From contig NW_027488370.1 in the NCBI RefSeq assembly GCF_051014445.1, forward strand, positions 4,898,001-4,962,000: 64,000 nt of DNA. The letters are read 5' to 3'. The stretch is from Colletes latitarsis (lineage: Eukaryota > Arthropoda > Insecta > Hymenoptera > Colletidae). How positions within the stretch are numbered: position 1 is the stretch's first letter; every line of letters begins with the position of its first letter. Positions 21,947-35,583 of the stretch are shown here, in pieces. The notes under the pieces were generated by a model. It worked only from the letters and a program-made list of their open reading frames with translations. It searched no databases and had not been told where the DNA came from. A program made the position numbers and the translations under genes.

Positions 21947-23003
21947 GGATAACGCCGGTTATGTCTGGTTTAGTTCTGGTATTTGCAATCATCTGGCTCG
22001 TACTTTCGCATTTTTCGCATACTTGTTCTTCAGATCCTGGGCTTTTTCTGGTTTGGATCACGTAGTAATGTGGTACCACACTGAAACAGTCAATAAAAGC
22101 TGGTTCCGATTAGTATTTTAGAGGATAACGCTGGTTATGACTGGTTTTGTTCTGGAATTTGCAAACATCTGGCTCGTACTTTCGCATTTCTGGCATACTC
22201 GTAGGCAGATCCTGGGCTTTTTCTGGTTTGGATCACGTAGTAATGCGGTACCACACTGAAACAGTCAATTAAACCTGGTTGTGATTAACATTTTGGAGGA
22301 TAACGCCGGTTATGTCACGGTTAGGTCTGGGATTTGCCGTCATCTGGCTCGTATTTTCGCATTTTTCGCATACTTGTAGGCCAGATCCTGGCCATTTTTT
22401 CTGGCTTGGACCACCTAGTAATGTGGTATCACACTGAAACAGTCAATTAAACCTGGTTGTGATTAACATTTTGGAGGATAACGCCGGTTATGTCTCTGTT
22501 AGTTCTGGGATTTGCCCTCATCTGGCTCGTACCTTCGCATTTTTCGCCTACTTGTTGGCAAGATCCTGGGCTTTTTCTGGTTTGGATCACGTAGTAATGC
22601 GGTACCACACCGATGCAGTCAATTAAACCTGGTTGCGATTAATATTTTAGAGGATAACGCCGGTTATGTCTTGGTTAGGTCTGGGATTTGGCCTCATCTG
22701 GCTCATACTTTCGCATTTCTCGCATACTTGTTGGCCAGATCCAGGGCTTTATCTGGTTTGTATCCCGTCGTAATGTGGTTCCACACCGAAACAGTGAATT
22801 AAACCCGGTTGCGATTAATATTTTAGAGGATAACGCCGGTTATGTCTGGGTTAGGTCTGGGATTTGCCCTCATCTGTCTCCTACTATCACATTTTTCGCA
22901 TACATGGTGGCCAGATCCTGGCCTTTTTCTGGTCTGTATCACGTAGTAATGCGGTACCACAACGAAACAGTCAATTAAACCTGGTTGCGATTAATATTTT
23001 AGA

Positions 23004-23530
23004 GGATAACGCTGGTTATGTCTGGGTTAGTTCTGGTATTTGCAATCATCAGGCTCATACTTTCGCAATTTTCGCGTACTTGTTGGCCAGATCTCGGGTT
23101 TCTTGTGGTTTGGATCCCGTCGTAATGTGGATCCACACCGAAGCAGTCAATTAAACCTGGTTGCGATTAATATTTTAGAGGATAACGCTGGTTATGTCTG
23201 GGTTAGTTCTGGTATTTGCAATCATCTGGCTCATACTTTCGCAATTTTCGCGTACTTGTTGGCCAGATCTTGGGTTTCTTCTGGTTTGGATCCCGTCGTA
23301 ATGTGGATCCACACCGAAGCAGTCAATTAAGCCTGGCTGCGATGAATATTTTAGAGGATAACGCTGCTTATGTTTGGGTTAGTTCTGCTATTGGCAATCA
23401 TCTGGCTCGTACTTTCGCATTTCTGGCATACTTGTAGGCAGATCCTGGGCTTTTTCTGGTTTGGATCACGTAGTAATGCGGTACCACACTGAAACAGTCA
23501 ATTAAACCTGGTTGTGATTAACATTTTGGA
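23004..23530 (+). repeat. Three-monomer module, copy 8
   Basis: Sites at 23126 and 23302, counterpart of copies 1 and 4 at offset 21332 (shares AGATCTCGGG). Its second monomer has the ordinary GGATAACGC start, so the GGATGACGC change is shared only by copies 1 and 4. Confidence 0.9.
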
Positions 23531-23706
23531 GGATAACGCCGGTTATGTCACGGTTAGGTCTGGGATTTGCCGTCATCTGGCTCGTATTTTCGCATTTTTC
23601 GCATACTTGTTGGCAAGATCCTGGGCTTTTTCTGGTTTGGATCACGTAGTAATGCGGTACCACACCGATGCAGTCAATTAAACCTGGTTGCGATGAATAT
23701 TTTAGA

Positions 23707-24761
23707 GGATAACGCCGGTTATGTCTTGGTTAGGTCTGGGATTTGGCCTCATCTGGCTCATACTTTCGCAATTCTCACATACTTGTTGGCCAGATCCAGG
23801 GCTTTATCTGGTTTGTATCCCGTCGTAATGTGGTTCCACACCGAAACAGTGAATTAAACCCGGTTGCGATTAATATTTTAGAGGATAACGCCGGTTATGT
23901 CTGGGTTAGGTCTGGGATTTGGCCTCATCTGGCTCGTACTTTCGCATTTCTCGCATACTTGTTGGCCAGATCCTGGGCTTTTTCTGGTTTAGATCACGTA
24001 GTAATGTGGTTCCACACCGAAACAGTCAATTAAACCTGGTTGCGATTAATATTTTAGACGATAACGCCGGTTATGTCACGGTTAGGTCTGGGATTTGCCG
24101 TCATCTGGCTCGAATTTTCGCATTTCTCGCATACTTGTTGGCCAGATCCTGGGCTTTTTCTGGTTTGGATCACGTAGTATTGTGGTACCACACTGAAACA
24201 GTCAATAAAAGCTGGTTCCGATTAGTATCTTACAGGATAACACCGGTTATGTCTGGGTTAGGTCTGGGATTTGCCCTCATCTGGCTCGTATTTTCTCATT
24301 TTCGCATACTTGTTGGCCAGATCCTGGCCTTTTTCTGGCTTGGACCACGTAGTAATGTGGTATCACACTGAAACAGTCCACTAAACCTGGTTGTGATTAA
24401 CATTTTGGAGGATAACGCCGGTTATGTCTTGGTTAGGTTTGGTATTTGCCCTCATCTGGCTCGTACTTTCGCATTTCTCGCATACTTGTTGGCCAGATCC
24501 TTGCCTTTTCCTGGTTTGGATCACGTAGTAATGCGGTACCACACTGAAACAGTCAATTAAACCTGGTTGTGATTAATATTTTGGAGAATAACGCTGGTTA
24601 TGTTTGGGTTAGTTCCGGTATTTGCAACCATCTGGCTGATACTTTCGCATTTTTTGCATACTTGTTGGCCAGATCCTGGCCTTTTCCTGGTTTGGATCAC
24701 GTAGTAATGCGGTACCACCCCGAAACAGTCAATAAAACCTGGTTGCGATTAATATTTTAGA
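23707..24761 (+). repeat. 1055-bp tandem duplication, left copy
   Basis: Six monomers (one 175 bp) followed immediately by a second copy at 24762. Only one difference noticed: GGTTAGGTTTGG near 24430 against GGTTAGGTCTGG near 25485. Confidence 0.93.
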
Positions 24762-25816
24762 GGATAACGCCGGTTATGTCTTGGTTAGGTCTGGGATTTG
24801 GCCTCATCTGGCTCATACTTTCGCAATTCTCACATACTTGTTGGCCAGATCCAGGGCTTTATCTGGTTTGTATCCCGTCGTAATGTGGTTCCACACCGAA
24901 ACAGTGAATTAAACCCGGTTGCGATTAATATTTTAGAGGATAACGCCGGTTATGTCTGGGTTAGGTCTGGGATTTGGCCTCATCTGGCTCGTACTTTCGC
25001 ATTTCTCGCATACTTGTTGGCCAGATCCTGGGCTTTTTCTGGTTTAGATCACGTAGTAATGTGGTTCCACACCGAAACAGTCAATTAAACCTGGTTGCGA
25101 TTAATATTTTAGACGATAACGCCGGTTATGTCACGGTTAGGTCTGGGATTTGCCGTCATCTGGCTCGAATTTTCGCATTTCTCGCATACTTGTTGGCCAG
25201 ATCCTGGGCTTTTTCTGGTTTGGATCACGTAGTATTGTGGTACCACACTGAAACAGTCAATAAAAGCTGGTTCCGATTAGTATCTTACAGGATAACACCG
25301 GTTATGTCTGGGTTAGGTCTGGGATTTGCCCTCATCTGGCTCGTATTTTCTCATTTTCGCATACTTGTTGGCCAGATCCTGGCCTTTTTCTGGCTTGGAC
25401 CACGTAGTAATGTGGTATCACACTGAAACAGTCCACTAAACCTGGTTGTGATTAACATTTTGGAGGATAACGCCGGTTATGTCTTGGTTAGGTCTGGTAT
25501 TTGCCCTCATCTGGCTCGTACTTTCGCATTTCTCGCATACTTGTTGGCCAGATCCTTGCCTTTTCCTGGTTTGGATCACGTAGTAATGCGGTACCACACT
25601 GAAACAGTCAATTAAACCTGGTTGTGATTAATATTTTGGAGAATAACGCTGGTTATGTTTGGGTTAGTTCCGGTATTTGCAACCATCTGGCTGATACTTT
25701 CGCATTTTTTGCATACTTGTTGGCCAGATCCTGGCCTTTTCCTGGTTTGGATCACGTAGTAATGCGGTACCACCCCGAAACAGTCAATAAAACCTGGTTG
25801 CGATTAATATTTTAGA
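24762..25816 (+). repeat. 1055-bp tandem duplication, right copy
   Basis: Repeats 23707-24761. The related blocks at 1-5650 and 8828-14482 have only one copy, so this is an expansion private to block A copy 3. Confidence 0.93.
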
Positions 25817-26168
25817 GGATAACGCCGGTTATGTCTGGTTTAGTTCTGGTATTTGCAATCATCTGGCTCGTACTTTCGCATTTTTCGCATACTTGTTCTT
25901 CAGATCCTGGGCTTTTTCTGGTTTGGATCACGTAGTAATGTGGTACCACACTGAAACAGTCAATAAAAGCTGGTTGCGATTAGTATTTTGGAGGATAACG
26001 CTGGTTATGTCTGGTTTAGTTCTGGTATTTGCAATCATCTGGCTCGTACCTTCGCATTTTTCGCATACTTGATGGCCAGATCCTGGCCTTTTTCTGGTTT
26101 GGATCACGTAGTAATGTGGTACCACACTAAAACAGCCAACAAAAGCTGGTTTCGATTAGTATTTTAGA

Positions 26169-26358
26169 GGATAACGCCGGTTATGTCTGGTTTAGTTCTG
26201 GTATTTTTGCAAATATGATGATTGCCATCTGGCTCGTACTTTCGCATTTTTCGCATACTTGTTCTTCAGATCCTGGGCTTTTTCTGGTTTGGATCACGTA
26301 GTAATGTGGTACCACACTGAAACAGTCAATAAAAGCTGGTTCCGATTAGTATTTTAGA
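26169..26358 (+). repeat. 190-bp variant monomer, copy 5
   Basis: Same expansion, near 26205-26219. Counterpart of 3782-3971 at offset 22387, without the CACGTAGCAATG change. No copy of this variant appears to the right of this one. Confidence 0.9.
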
Positions 26359-28999
26359 GGATAACGCTGGTTATGACTGGTTTAGTTCTGGAATTTGCAA
26401 ACATCTGGCTCGTACCTTCGCAATTTTCGCCTACTTGTTGGCAAGATCCTGGGCATTTTCTGGTTTGGATCACGTAGTAATGCGGTACCACACCGAAACA
26501 GTCAATAAAACCTGGTTGCGATTATTATTTTAGAGGATAACGCCGGTTATGTCTCGGTTATGTCTGGGATTTGCCCTCATCTGGCACATACTTTCGCATT
26601 TCTCGCATACTTGATGGCCAGATCCTGGCCTTTTTCTGGCTTGGACCACGTAGTAATGTGGTACCACACCGAAACAGTCATTACAAGCTGGTTGCGATTA
26701 CTATTTTAGAGGATAACGCCGGTTATGTCTGGGTTAGGTCTGGTACTTGCTCCTCATCTGGCTCGTACTTTCGCATTTTTCGCATACTTGTTTTTCAGAT
26801 CCTGGGCTTTTTCTGGTTTGGATCACGTAGTAATGTGGTACCACACTGAAACAGTCAATAAAAGCTGGTTGCGATTAGTATTTTAGAGGATAACGCTGGT
26901 TATGTCTGGTTTAGTTCTGGTATTTGCAATCATCTGGCTCGTACCTTCGCATTTTTCGCCTATCTGTTGGGAAGATCCTGGGCTTTTTCATGCTTGGACC
27001 ACGTAGTAATGTGGTATCACACTGAAACAGTCAAATAAACCTGGTTCCGCTTAATATTTAACAGGATAACGCCGGCTATGTCTCGGTTAGGTCTGGGATT
27101 TTCCCTCATTTGGCTCGTACCTCCGCATTTTTCGCATACTTGTTGGCAAGATCCTGGGCTTTTTCTGGTTTGGATCACGTAGTAATGCGGTACCACACCG
27201 AAACGGTCAATTCAACCTCGTGGCGATTAATATTTTAGAGGATAACGCCGGTTATGTCTCCGTTAGGTTTGGGATTTTCCCTCATCTGGCTCGTAATTTC
27301 GCATTTTTCGCATACTTGTTGGCCAGATCCTGGCCTTTTTCATGCTTGGACCACGTAGTAATGTGGTACCACACTGAAACAGTCAAATAAACCTGGTTCC
27401 GATTAGTATTTCAGAGGATAACGCAGGTTACGTCTGGGTTAGTTCTGGTATTTGCAACCATCTGGCACATACTTTCGCGGTTTTCGCATACTTGTTGGGC
27501 AGATCCTGGGTTTTTTCTGGTTTGGATCCCGTAGTAATGAGGTTCCACACCGAAGCAGTCAATTAAACCTGGTGGCGATTAATATTTTAGAGGATAACGC
27601 CGGTTATGTCGCGGTTAGATCTGGGATTTGGCCTCATCTGGCTCATACTTTCGCATGTCTCGCCTACTTGTTGGCCAGATCCAGGGCTTTATCTGGTTTA
27701 GATCACGTAGTAATGTGGTTCCACACCGAAGCAGCCAATTAAACCTGGTAGCGATTAATATTTTAGACGATAACGCCGGTTATGTCACGGTTAGGTCTGG
27801 GATTTGCCGTCATCTGGCTCGAATTTTCGCATTTCTCGCATACTTGTTGGCCAGATCCTGGGCTTTTTCTGGTTTGGATCACGTAGTAATGTGGTACCAC
27901 ACTGAAACAGTCAATAAAAGCTGGTTCCGATTAGTATTTTATAGGATAACGCTGGTTATGTCTGGTTTAGTTCTGGTATTTGCAATCATCTGGCTTGTAC
28001 CTTCGCATTTTTCGCCTACTTGTTGGCAAGATCCTGGGCTTTTTCATGCTTGGACCACGTAGTAATGTGGTACCACACTGAAACAGTCAAATAAACCTGG
28101 TTGCGATTAATATTTTAGAGGATAACGCCGGTTATGTCTAGGTTAGTTCTGGTATTTGCCCTCATCTGGCTCGTGCTTTCGTATTTTTCGCATACTTGTT
28201 GGCCAGATCCTGGGCTTTTTCTGGTTTGGATCACGTAGTAATGCGGTACCACACCGAAACAGTCAATTAAACCTGGTTGCGATTAATATTTTAGAGGATA
28301 ACGCCGGTTATGTCACGGTTAGGTCTGGGATTTGCCGTCATCTGGCTCGTATTTTCGCATTTTTCGCCTACTTGTTGGCTAGATCCTTAGCGTTTTCTGG
28401 TTTGGATCCCGTAATAATGACGCTCCACACCGAAACAGTCAATTTAACCTGGGTTCGATTAATATCTTAGAGGATAACGCCGGCTATATCTCGGTTGGGT
28501 CTGGGATTTGCCCTCATCTGGCTCGTTCCTTCGCATTTTTCGCATTCTTGTTGGCCAGATCCTGGGCTTTTTCTGGTTTGGATCACGTAGTAATGTGGTA
28601 CCACACTGAAACAGTCAATAAAAGCTGGTTCCGATTAGTATTTTACAGGATAACGCCGGTTATGTCTCCGTTAGGTTTGGGATTTTCCCTCATCTGGCTC
28701 GTAATTTCGCATTTTTCGCATACTTGTTGGCCAGATCCTGGCCTTTTTCATGCTTGGACCACGTAGTAATGTGGTACCACACTGAAACAGTCAAATAAAC
28801 CTGGTTCCGATTAGTATTTCAGAGGATAACGCAGGTTACGTCTGGGTTAGGTCTGGGATTTGCCCTCATCTGTCTCCTACTATCACATTTTTCGCATACA
28901 TGTTGGCCAGATCCTGGCCTTTTTCTGGTCTGTATCACGTAGTAATGCGGTACCACACCGAAACAGTCAATTAAACCTGGTTGCGATTAATATTTTAGA

Positions 29000-29526
29000 G
29001 GATAACGCTGGTTATGTCTGGGTTAGTTCTGGTATTTGCAATCATCAGGCTCATACTTTCGCAATTTTCGCGTACTTGTTGGCCAGATCTTGGGTTTCTT
29101 GTGGTTTGGATCCCGTCGTAATGTGGATCCACACCGAAGCAGTCAATTAAACCTGGTTGCGATTAATATTTTAGAGGATAACGCTGGTTATGTCTGGGTT
29201 AGTTCTGGTATTTGCAATCATCTGGCTCATACTTTCGCAATTTTCGCGTACTTGTTGGCCAGATCTTGGGTTTCTTGTGGTTTGGATCCCGTCGTAATGT
29301 GGATCCACACCGAAGCAGTCAATTAAGCCTGGCTGCGATGAATATTTTAGAGGATAACGCTGCTTATGTTTGGGTTAGTTCTGCTATTTGCAATCATCTG
29401 GCTCGTACTTTCGCATTTCTGGCATACTTGTAGGCAGATCCTGGGCTTTTTCTGGTTTGGATCACGTAGTAATGTGGTACCACACTGAAACAGTCAATAA
29501 AAGCTGGTTCCGATTAGTATCTTACA
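29000..29526 (+). repeat. Three-monomer module, copy 9
   Basis: Sites at 29122 and 29298. The third monomer ends with TGTGGTACCACA and CAATAAAAGC where earlier copies have GCGGTACC, so an exchange junction lies near 29474. Confidence 0.85.
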
Positions 29527-31683
29527 GGATAACACCGGTTATGTCTGGGTTAGGTCTGGGATTTGCCCTCATCTGGCTCGTACTTTCGCATTTCTCGCAT
29601 ACTTGTTGGCCAGATCCAGGCCTTTTTCTGGTTTGGATCAGGTAGTAATGCGGTACTACACCGAAACAGTCAATTAAACCTGGTTGCGATTAATATTTTA
29701 GAGGATAACGCCGGTTATGTCACGGTTAGGTCTGGGATTTGCCGTCATCTGGCTCGTATTTTCGCATTTTCGCATACTTGTTGGCCAGATCCTGGCCTTT
29801 TTCTGGCTTGGACCACGTAGTAATGTGGTATCACACTGAAACAGTCCACTAAACCTGGTTGTGATTAACATTTTGGAGGATAACGCCGGTTATGTCTTGG
29901 TTAGGTCTGGTATTTGCCCTCATCTGGCTCGTACTTTCGCATTTCTCGCATACTTGTTGGCCAGATCCTTGCCTTTTCCTGGTTTGGATCACGTAGTAAT
30001 GCGGTACCACACTGAAACAGTCAATTAAACCTGGTTGTGATTAATATTTTGGAGAATAACGCTGGTTATGTTTGGGTTAGTTCCGGTATTTGCAACCATC
30101 TGGCTGATACTTTCGCATTTTTTGCATACTTGTTGGCCAGATCCTGGCCTTTTTCTGGTTTGGATCACGTAGTAATGCGGTACCACCCCGAAACAGTCAA
30201 TAAAACCTGGTTGCGATTAATATTTTAGAGGATAACGCCGGTTATGTCTGGTTTAGTTCTGGTATTTGCAATCATCTGGCTCGTACTTTCGCATTTTTCG
30301 CATACTTGTTCTTCAGATCCTGGGCTTTTTCTGGTTTGGATCACGTAGTAATGTGGTACCACACTGAAACAGTCAATAAAAGCTGGTTCCGATTAGTATT
30401 TTAGAGGATAACGCTGGTTATGTCTGGTTTAGTTCTGGTATTTGCAATCATCTGGCTCGTACCTTCGCATTTTTCGCATACTTGATGGCCAGATCCTGGG
30501 CTTTTTCTGGTTTGGATCACGTAGTAATGTGGTACCACACTAAAACAGCCAACAAAATCTGGTTTCGATTAGTATTTTAGAGGATAACGCTGGTTATGTC
30601 TGGTTTAGTTCTGGTATTTGCAATCATCTGGCTCGTACCTTCGCATTTTTCGCCTGTCTGTTGGGAAGATCCTGGGCTTTTTCATGCTTGGACCACGTAG
30701 TAATGTGGTATCACACTGAAACAGTCAAATAAACCTGGTTCCGCTTAATATTTAACAGGATAACGCCGGCTATGTCTCGGTTAGGTCTGGGATTTTCCCT
30801 CATTTGGCTCGTACCTCCGCATTTTTCGCATACTTGTTGGCAAGATCCTGGGCTTTTTCTGGTTTGGATCACGTAGTAATGCGGTACCACACCGAAGCGG
30901 TCAATTCAACCTCGTGGCGATTAATATTTTAGAGGATAACGCCGGTTATGTCTCCGTTAGGTTTGGGATTTTCCCTCATCTGGCTCGTAATTTCGCATTT
31001 TTCGCATACTTGTTGGCCAGATCCTGGCCTTTTTCATGCTTGGACCACGTAGTAATGTGGTACCACACTGAAACAGTCAAATAAACCTGGTTGCGATTAA
31101 TATTTTAGAGGATAACGCCGGTTATGTCTATGTTAGTTCTGGTATTTGCCCTCATCTGGCTCGTACTTTCGTATTTTTCGCATACTTGTTGGGCAGATCC
31201 TGGGTTTTTTCTGGTTTGGATCACGTACAAATGCGGTACCAGACCGAAACAGTCAATTAATCCTGGTTGCGATTAATATTTTAGAGGATAACACCGGTTA
31301 TGTCTCTGGTAGTTCTGGGATTTGCCCTCATCTGGCTAGTACCTTCGCATTTTTCGCCTACTTGTTGGCTAGATCCTGAGCTTTTTCTGGTTTAGATCAC
31401 GTAGTAATGTGGTTCCACACCGAAACAGCCAATTAAACCTGGTAGCGATTAATATTTTAGACGATAACGCCGGTTATGTCACGGTTAGGTCTGGGATTTG
31501 CCGTCATCTAGCTCGAATTTTCGCATTTCTCGCATACTTGTTGGCCAGATCCTGGGCTTTTTCTGGTTTGGATCACGTAGTAATGTGGTACCACTCTGAA
31601 ACAGTCAATAAAAGCTGGTTCCGATCAGTATTTTATAGGATAACGCTGGTTATGTCTGGTTTAGTTCTGGTATTTGCAATCAT

Positions 31684-32436
31684 CTGGCTCGTACCTTCGC
31701 ATTTTTCGCCTACTTGTTGGCAAGATCCTGGGCTTTTTCATGCTTGGACCACGTAGTAATGTGGTGCCACACTGAAACAGTCAAATAAACTTGGTTGCGA
31801 TTAATATTTTAGAGGATAACGCCGGTTATGTCTAGGTTAGTTCTGGTATTTGCCCTCATCCGGCTCGTACTTTCGTATTTTTCGCATACTTGTTGGCCAG
31901 ATCCTGGGCTTTTTCTGGTTTGGATCACGTAGTGATGTGGTGCCACACTGAAACAGTCAATAAGAGCTGGTTCCGATTAGTATTTTACAGGATAACGCCG
32001 GTTATGTCTGGGTTAGGTCTGGGATTTGCCCTCATCTGGCACGTACTTTCGCATTTCTCGCATACTTGTTGGCCAGATCCAGGCCTTCTTCTGGTTTGGA
32101 TCACGTAGTAATGCGGTACCACACCGAAACAGTCAATTAAACCTGGTTGCGATTAATATTTTAGAGGATAACGCCGGTTATGTCACGGTTAGGTCTGGGA
32201 TTTGCCGTCATCAAGCTCGTATTTTCGCATTTTTCGCCTACTTGTTGGCTAGATCCTTAGCGTTTTCTGGTTTGGATCCCGTAATAATGACGCTCCACAC
32301 CGAAACAGTCAATTTAACCTGGGTTCGATTAATATTTTAGAGGATAACGCCGGCTATATCTCGGTTAGGTCTGGGATTTGCCCTCATCTGGCTCGTACCT
32401 TCGCATTTTTCGCATTCTTGTTGGCCAGATCCTGGG
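31684..32436 (+). repeat. 1056-bp-offset duplication, left copy
   Basis: Matches 32740-33492 at offset 1056 (six monomers), with visibly more differences than the other tandem duplications, for example ACTTGG/ACCTGG, TTAATATT/TTTATATT and CATCCGGC/CATCTGGC. It is probably older. Confidence 0.8.
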
Positions 32437-32739
32437 CTTTATCTGGTTTGTATCCCGCCGTAATGTGGTTCCACACCGAAACAGTCAATTAAACCCGGTT
32501 GCGATTAATATTTTAGAGGATAACGCCGGTTATGTCTGGGTTAGGTCTGGGATTTGCCCTCATCTGGCTCGTACTTTCGCATTTCTCGCATACTTGTTGG
32601 CCAGATCCTGGGCTTTTTCTGGTTTAGATCACGTAGTAATGTGGTTCCACACCGAAACAGCCAATTAAACCTGGTAGCGATTAATATTTTAGACGATAAC
32701 GCCGGTTATGTCACGGTTAGGTCTGGGATTTGCCGTCAT

Positions 32740-33492
32740 CTGGCTCGTACCTTCGCATTTTTCGCCTACTTGTTGGCAAGATCCTGGGCTTTTTCATGCT
32801 TGGACCACGTAGTAATGTGGTACCACACTGAAACAGTCAAATAAACCTGGTTGCGATTTATATTTTAGAGGATAACGCCGGGTATGTCTAGGTTAGTTCT
32901 GGTATTTGCCCTCATCTGGCTCGTACTTTCGTATTTTTCGCATACTTGTTGGCCAGATCCTGGGCTTTTTCTGGTTTGGATCACGTAGTGATGTAGTGCC
33001 ACACTGAAACAGTCAATAAGAGCTGGTTCCGATTAGTATTTTACAGGATAACGCCGGTTATGTCTGGGTTAGGTCTGGGATTTGCCCTCATCTGGCACGT
33101 ACTTTCGCATTTCTCGCATACTTCTTGGCCAGATCCAGGCCTTTTTCTGGTTTGGATCACGTAGTAATGCGGTACCACACCGAAACAGTCAATTAAACCT
33201 GGTTGCGATTAATATTTTAGAGGATAACGCCGGTTATGTCACGGTTAGGTCTGGGATTTGCCGTTATCTGGCTCGTATTTTCGCATTTTTCGCCTACTTG
33301 TTGGCTAGATCCTGAGCTTTTTCTGGTTTGGATCCCGTAATAATGACGCTCCACACCGAAACAGTCAGTTTAACCTGGGTTCGATTAATATTTTAGAGGA
33401 TAACGCCGGCTATATCTCGGTTAGGTCTGGGATTTGCCCTCATCTGGCTCGTACCTTCGCATTTTTCGCATTCTTGTTGGCCAGATCCTGGG
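32740..33492 (+). repeat. 1056-bp-offset duplication, right copy
   Basis: Counterpart of 31684-32436. Both contain the TCGTATTTTTCGC and GATGTGGTGCC / GATGTAGTGCC variants. Confidence 0.8.
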
Positions 33493-34421
33493 CTATTTCT
33501 GGTTTGGATCACGTAGTAATGTGGTACCACACTGAAACAGTCAATAAAAGCTGGTTCCGATTAGTATTTTACAGGATAACGCCGGTTATGTCTGGGTTAG
33601 GTCTGGGATCTGCCCTCATCTGGCCCGTACTTTCGCATTTTTCGCATTCTTGTGGGCCAGATCTTGGGTTTTTTGTGGTTTGGCTCCCGTCGCAATGTGT
33701 TTCCACACCGAAGCAGTCAATTAAACCAGGTTGCGATGAATATTTCGGAGGATAACGCCGGTTATGTCTCGGTTAGGTCTGGGATTTGCCCTCATCTGTC
33801 TCGTACTTTCGCATTTTTCGCATACTTGTTGGCCAGATCCTGGCATTTTTCTGGTCTGTATCACGTAGTAATGCGGTACCACACCGTAACAGTCAATTGA
33901 ACCTGGTTGCGGTTAATATTTTGGATGATAACGCCGGTTATGTCTGGGTTAGGTCTGGGATTTGCCCTTATCTGGCTCGTACTTTCGCATTTCTCGCATA
34001 CCTGTTGGCCAGATCCTGGGCTGTTTCTGGTTTGGATCACGTACAAATGCGGTACCAGACCGAAACAGTCAATTAATCCTGGTTGCGATTAATATTTTAG
34101 AGGATAACACCGGTTACGTCTCTGTTAGTTCTGGGATTTGCCCTCATCTGGCTAGTACCTTCGCATTTTTCGCCTACTTGTTGGCTAGATCCTGAGCTTT
34201 TTCTGGTTTGGATCCAGTAATAATGACGCTCCACACCGAAACAGTCAATTTAACCTGGGTTCGATTAATATTTTAGAGGATAACGCCGGTTATATCTCGG
34301 TTAGGTCTGGGATTTGCCCTCATCTGGCTCGTACCTTCGCATTTTTCGCATTCTTGTGGGCCAGATCCTGGCCTTTTTCTGGCTGGGATAACGTAGTAAT
34401 GCGGTACCACACTCAAACAGA

Positions 34422-35583
34422 CAATTAAACCTGGTTGCGATTAATATTTTAGAGGATAGCGCCGGTTATTTCTCGGTTAGGTCTGGGATTTGCCCTCATC
34501 TGTCTCCTACTATCACATTTTTCGCATACTTGTTGGCCAGATCCTGGCCTTTTTCTGGTCTGTATCACGTAGTAATGCGGTACCACACCGAAACAGTCAA
34601 TTAAACCTGGTTGCGATTAATATTTTAGAGGATAACGCTGGTTATGTCTGGGTTAGTACTGGTATTTGCAATCATCAGGCTCATACTTTCGCAATTTTCG
34701 CGTACTTGTTGGCCAGATCTTGGGTTTTTTGTGGTTTGGATCCCGCCGTAATGTGGATCCACACCGAAGCAGTCAATTAAACCTGGTTGCGATTAATATT
34801 TTAGAGGATAACGCTGGTTATGTCTGGGTTAGTTCAGGTATTTGCAATCATCTGGCTCATACTTTCGCAATTTTCGCGTACTTGTTGGCCAGATCTTGGG
34901 TTTCTTGTGGTTTGGATCCCGTCGTAATGTGGATCCACACCGAGGCAGTCAATTAAGCCTGGCTGCGATGAATATTTTAGAGGATAACGCTGCTTATGTT
35001 TGGGTTAGTTCTGCTATTTGCAATCATCTGGCTCGTACTTTCGCATTTCTGGCATACTTGTGGGCAGATCCTGGGCTTTATCTGGTTTGTATCCCGTCGT
35101 AATGTGGTTCCACACCGAAACAGTCAATTAAACCCGGTTGCGATTAATATTTTAGAGGATAACGCCGGTTATGTCTGGGTTAGGTCTGGGATTTGCCCTC
35201 ATCTGGCTCGTACTTTCGCATTTCTCGCATACTTGTTGGCCAAATCCTGGGCTTTTTCTGGTTTAGATCACGTAGTAATGTGGTTCCACACCGAAACAGT
35301 CAATTAAACCTGGTTGCGATTAATATTTTAGACGATAACGCCGGTTATGTCACGGTTAGGTCTGGGATTTGCCGTCATCTTGCTCGAATTTTCGCATTTC
35401 TCGCACACTTGTTGGCCAGCTCCTGGGCTTTTTCTGGTTTGGATCACGTAGTAATGTGGTACCACACTGAAACAGTCAATAAAAGCTGGTTCCGATTAGT
35501 ATTTTATAGGATAACGCTGGTTATGTCTGGTTTAGTTCTGGTGTTTGCAATCATCTGGCTCGTACCTTCGCATTTTTCGCCTA
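34422..35583 (+). repeat. Second HOR family, unit copy 1
   Basis: Matches 36885-38046 at offset 2463 (14 monomers) and, in its module part, 38692-39627 at offset 4045. Contains GGATAGCGCCGGTTATTTC at its start and module copy 10. Confidence 0.88.
34630..35156 (+). repeat. Three-monomer module, copy 10
   Basis: Sites at 34752 and 34928. From here on the third monomer has CTTGTGGGCAG instead of CTTGTAGGCAG, and the site reads CACCGAGGCAG. These mark the second HOR family. Confidence 0.9.

Larger units (their letters stand above)
18863..22051 (+). repeat. HOR block B, copy 2
   Basis: Counterpart of 5640-8828. Single differences include AACGTTGG at 20194, CACGGTTGGG near 21262 and TTTAGTGGATAACG near 21944. 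Confidence 0.92.
22175..24761 (+). repeat. 2.6-kb higher-order unit, copy 5 of 5
   Basis: Starts 2816 bp (16 monomers) after copy 4 starts. It carries the TTTTCTCATTTTCGC 175-bp monomer, as in copies 1 and 3. Confidence 0.9.
22035..28060 (+). repeat. HOR block A, copy 3 (rearranged)
   Basis: Follows 710-3430 at offset 21332, then contains an extra 1055-bp tandem duplication, continues at offset 22387, loses one monomer near 26950 (offset becomes 22211), and follows block A to about 27820 before diverging. The left junction to block B copy 2 lies between 22030 and 22140, where the two sources share sequence. Confidence 0.88.
28061..34421 (+). repeat. Mosaic satellite segment
   Basis: Short pieces match earlier blocks at changing offsets: 28845-29473 to 6810-7438, 29480-29700 to 8149-8369, 30000-30330 to 8494-8824. 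Other monomers are local, for example ACGTACAAATGCGGTACCAG near 31225 and 34037. The frequent source switches suggest many old exchanges. No gene seen. Confidence 0.8.
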
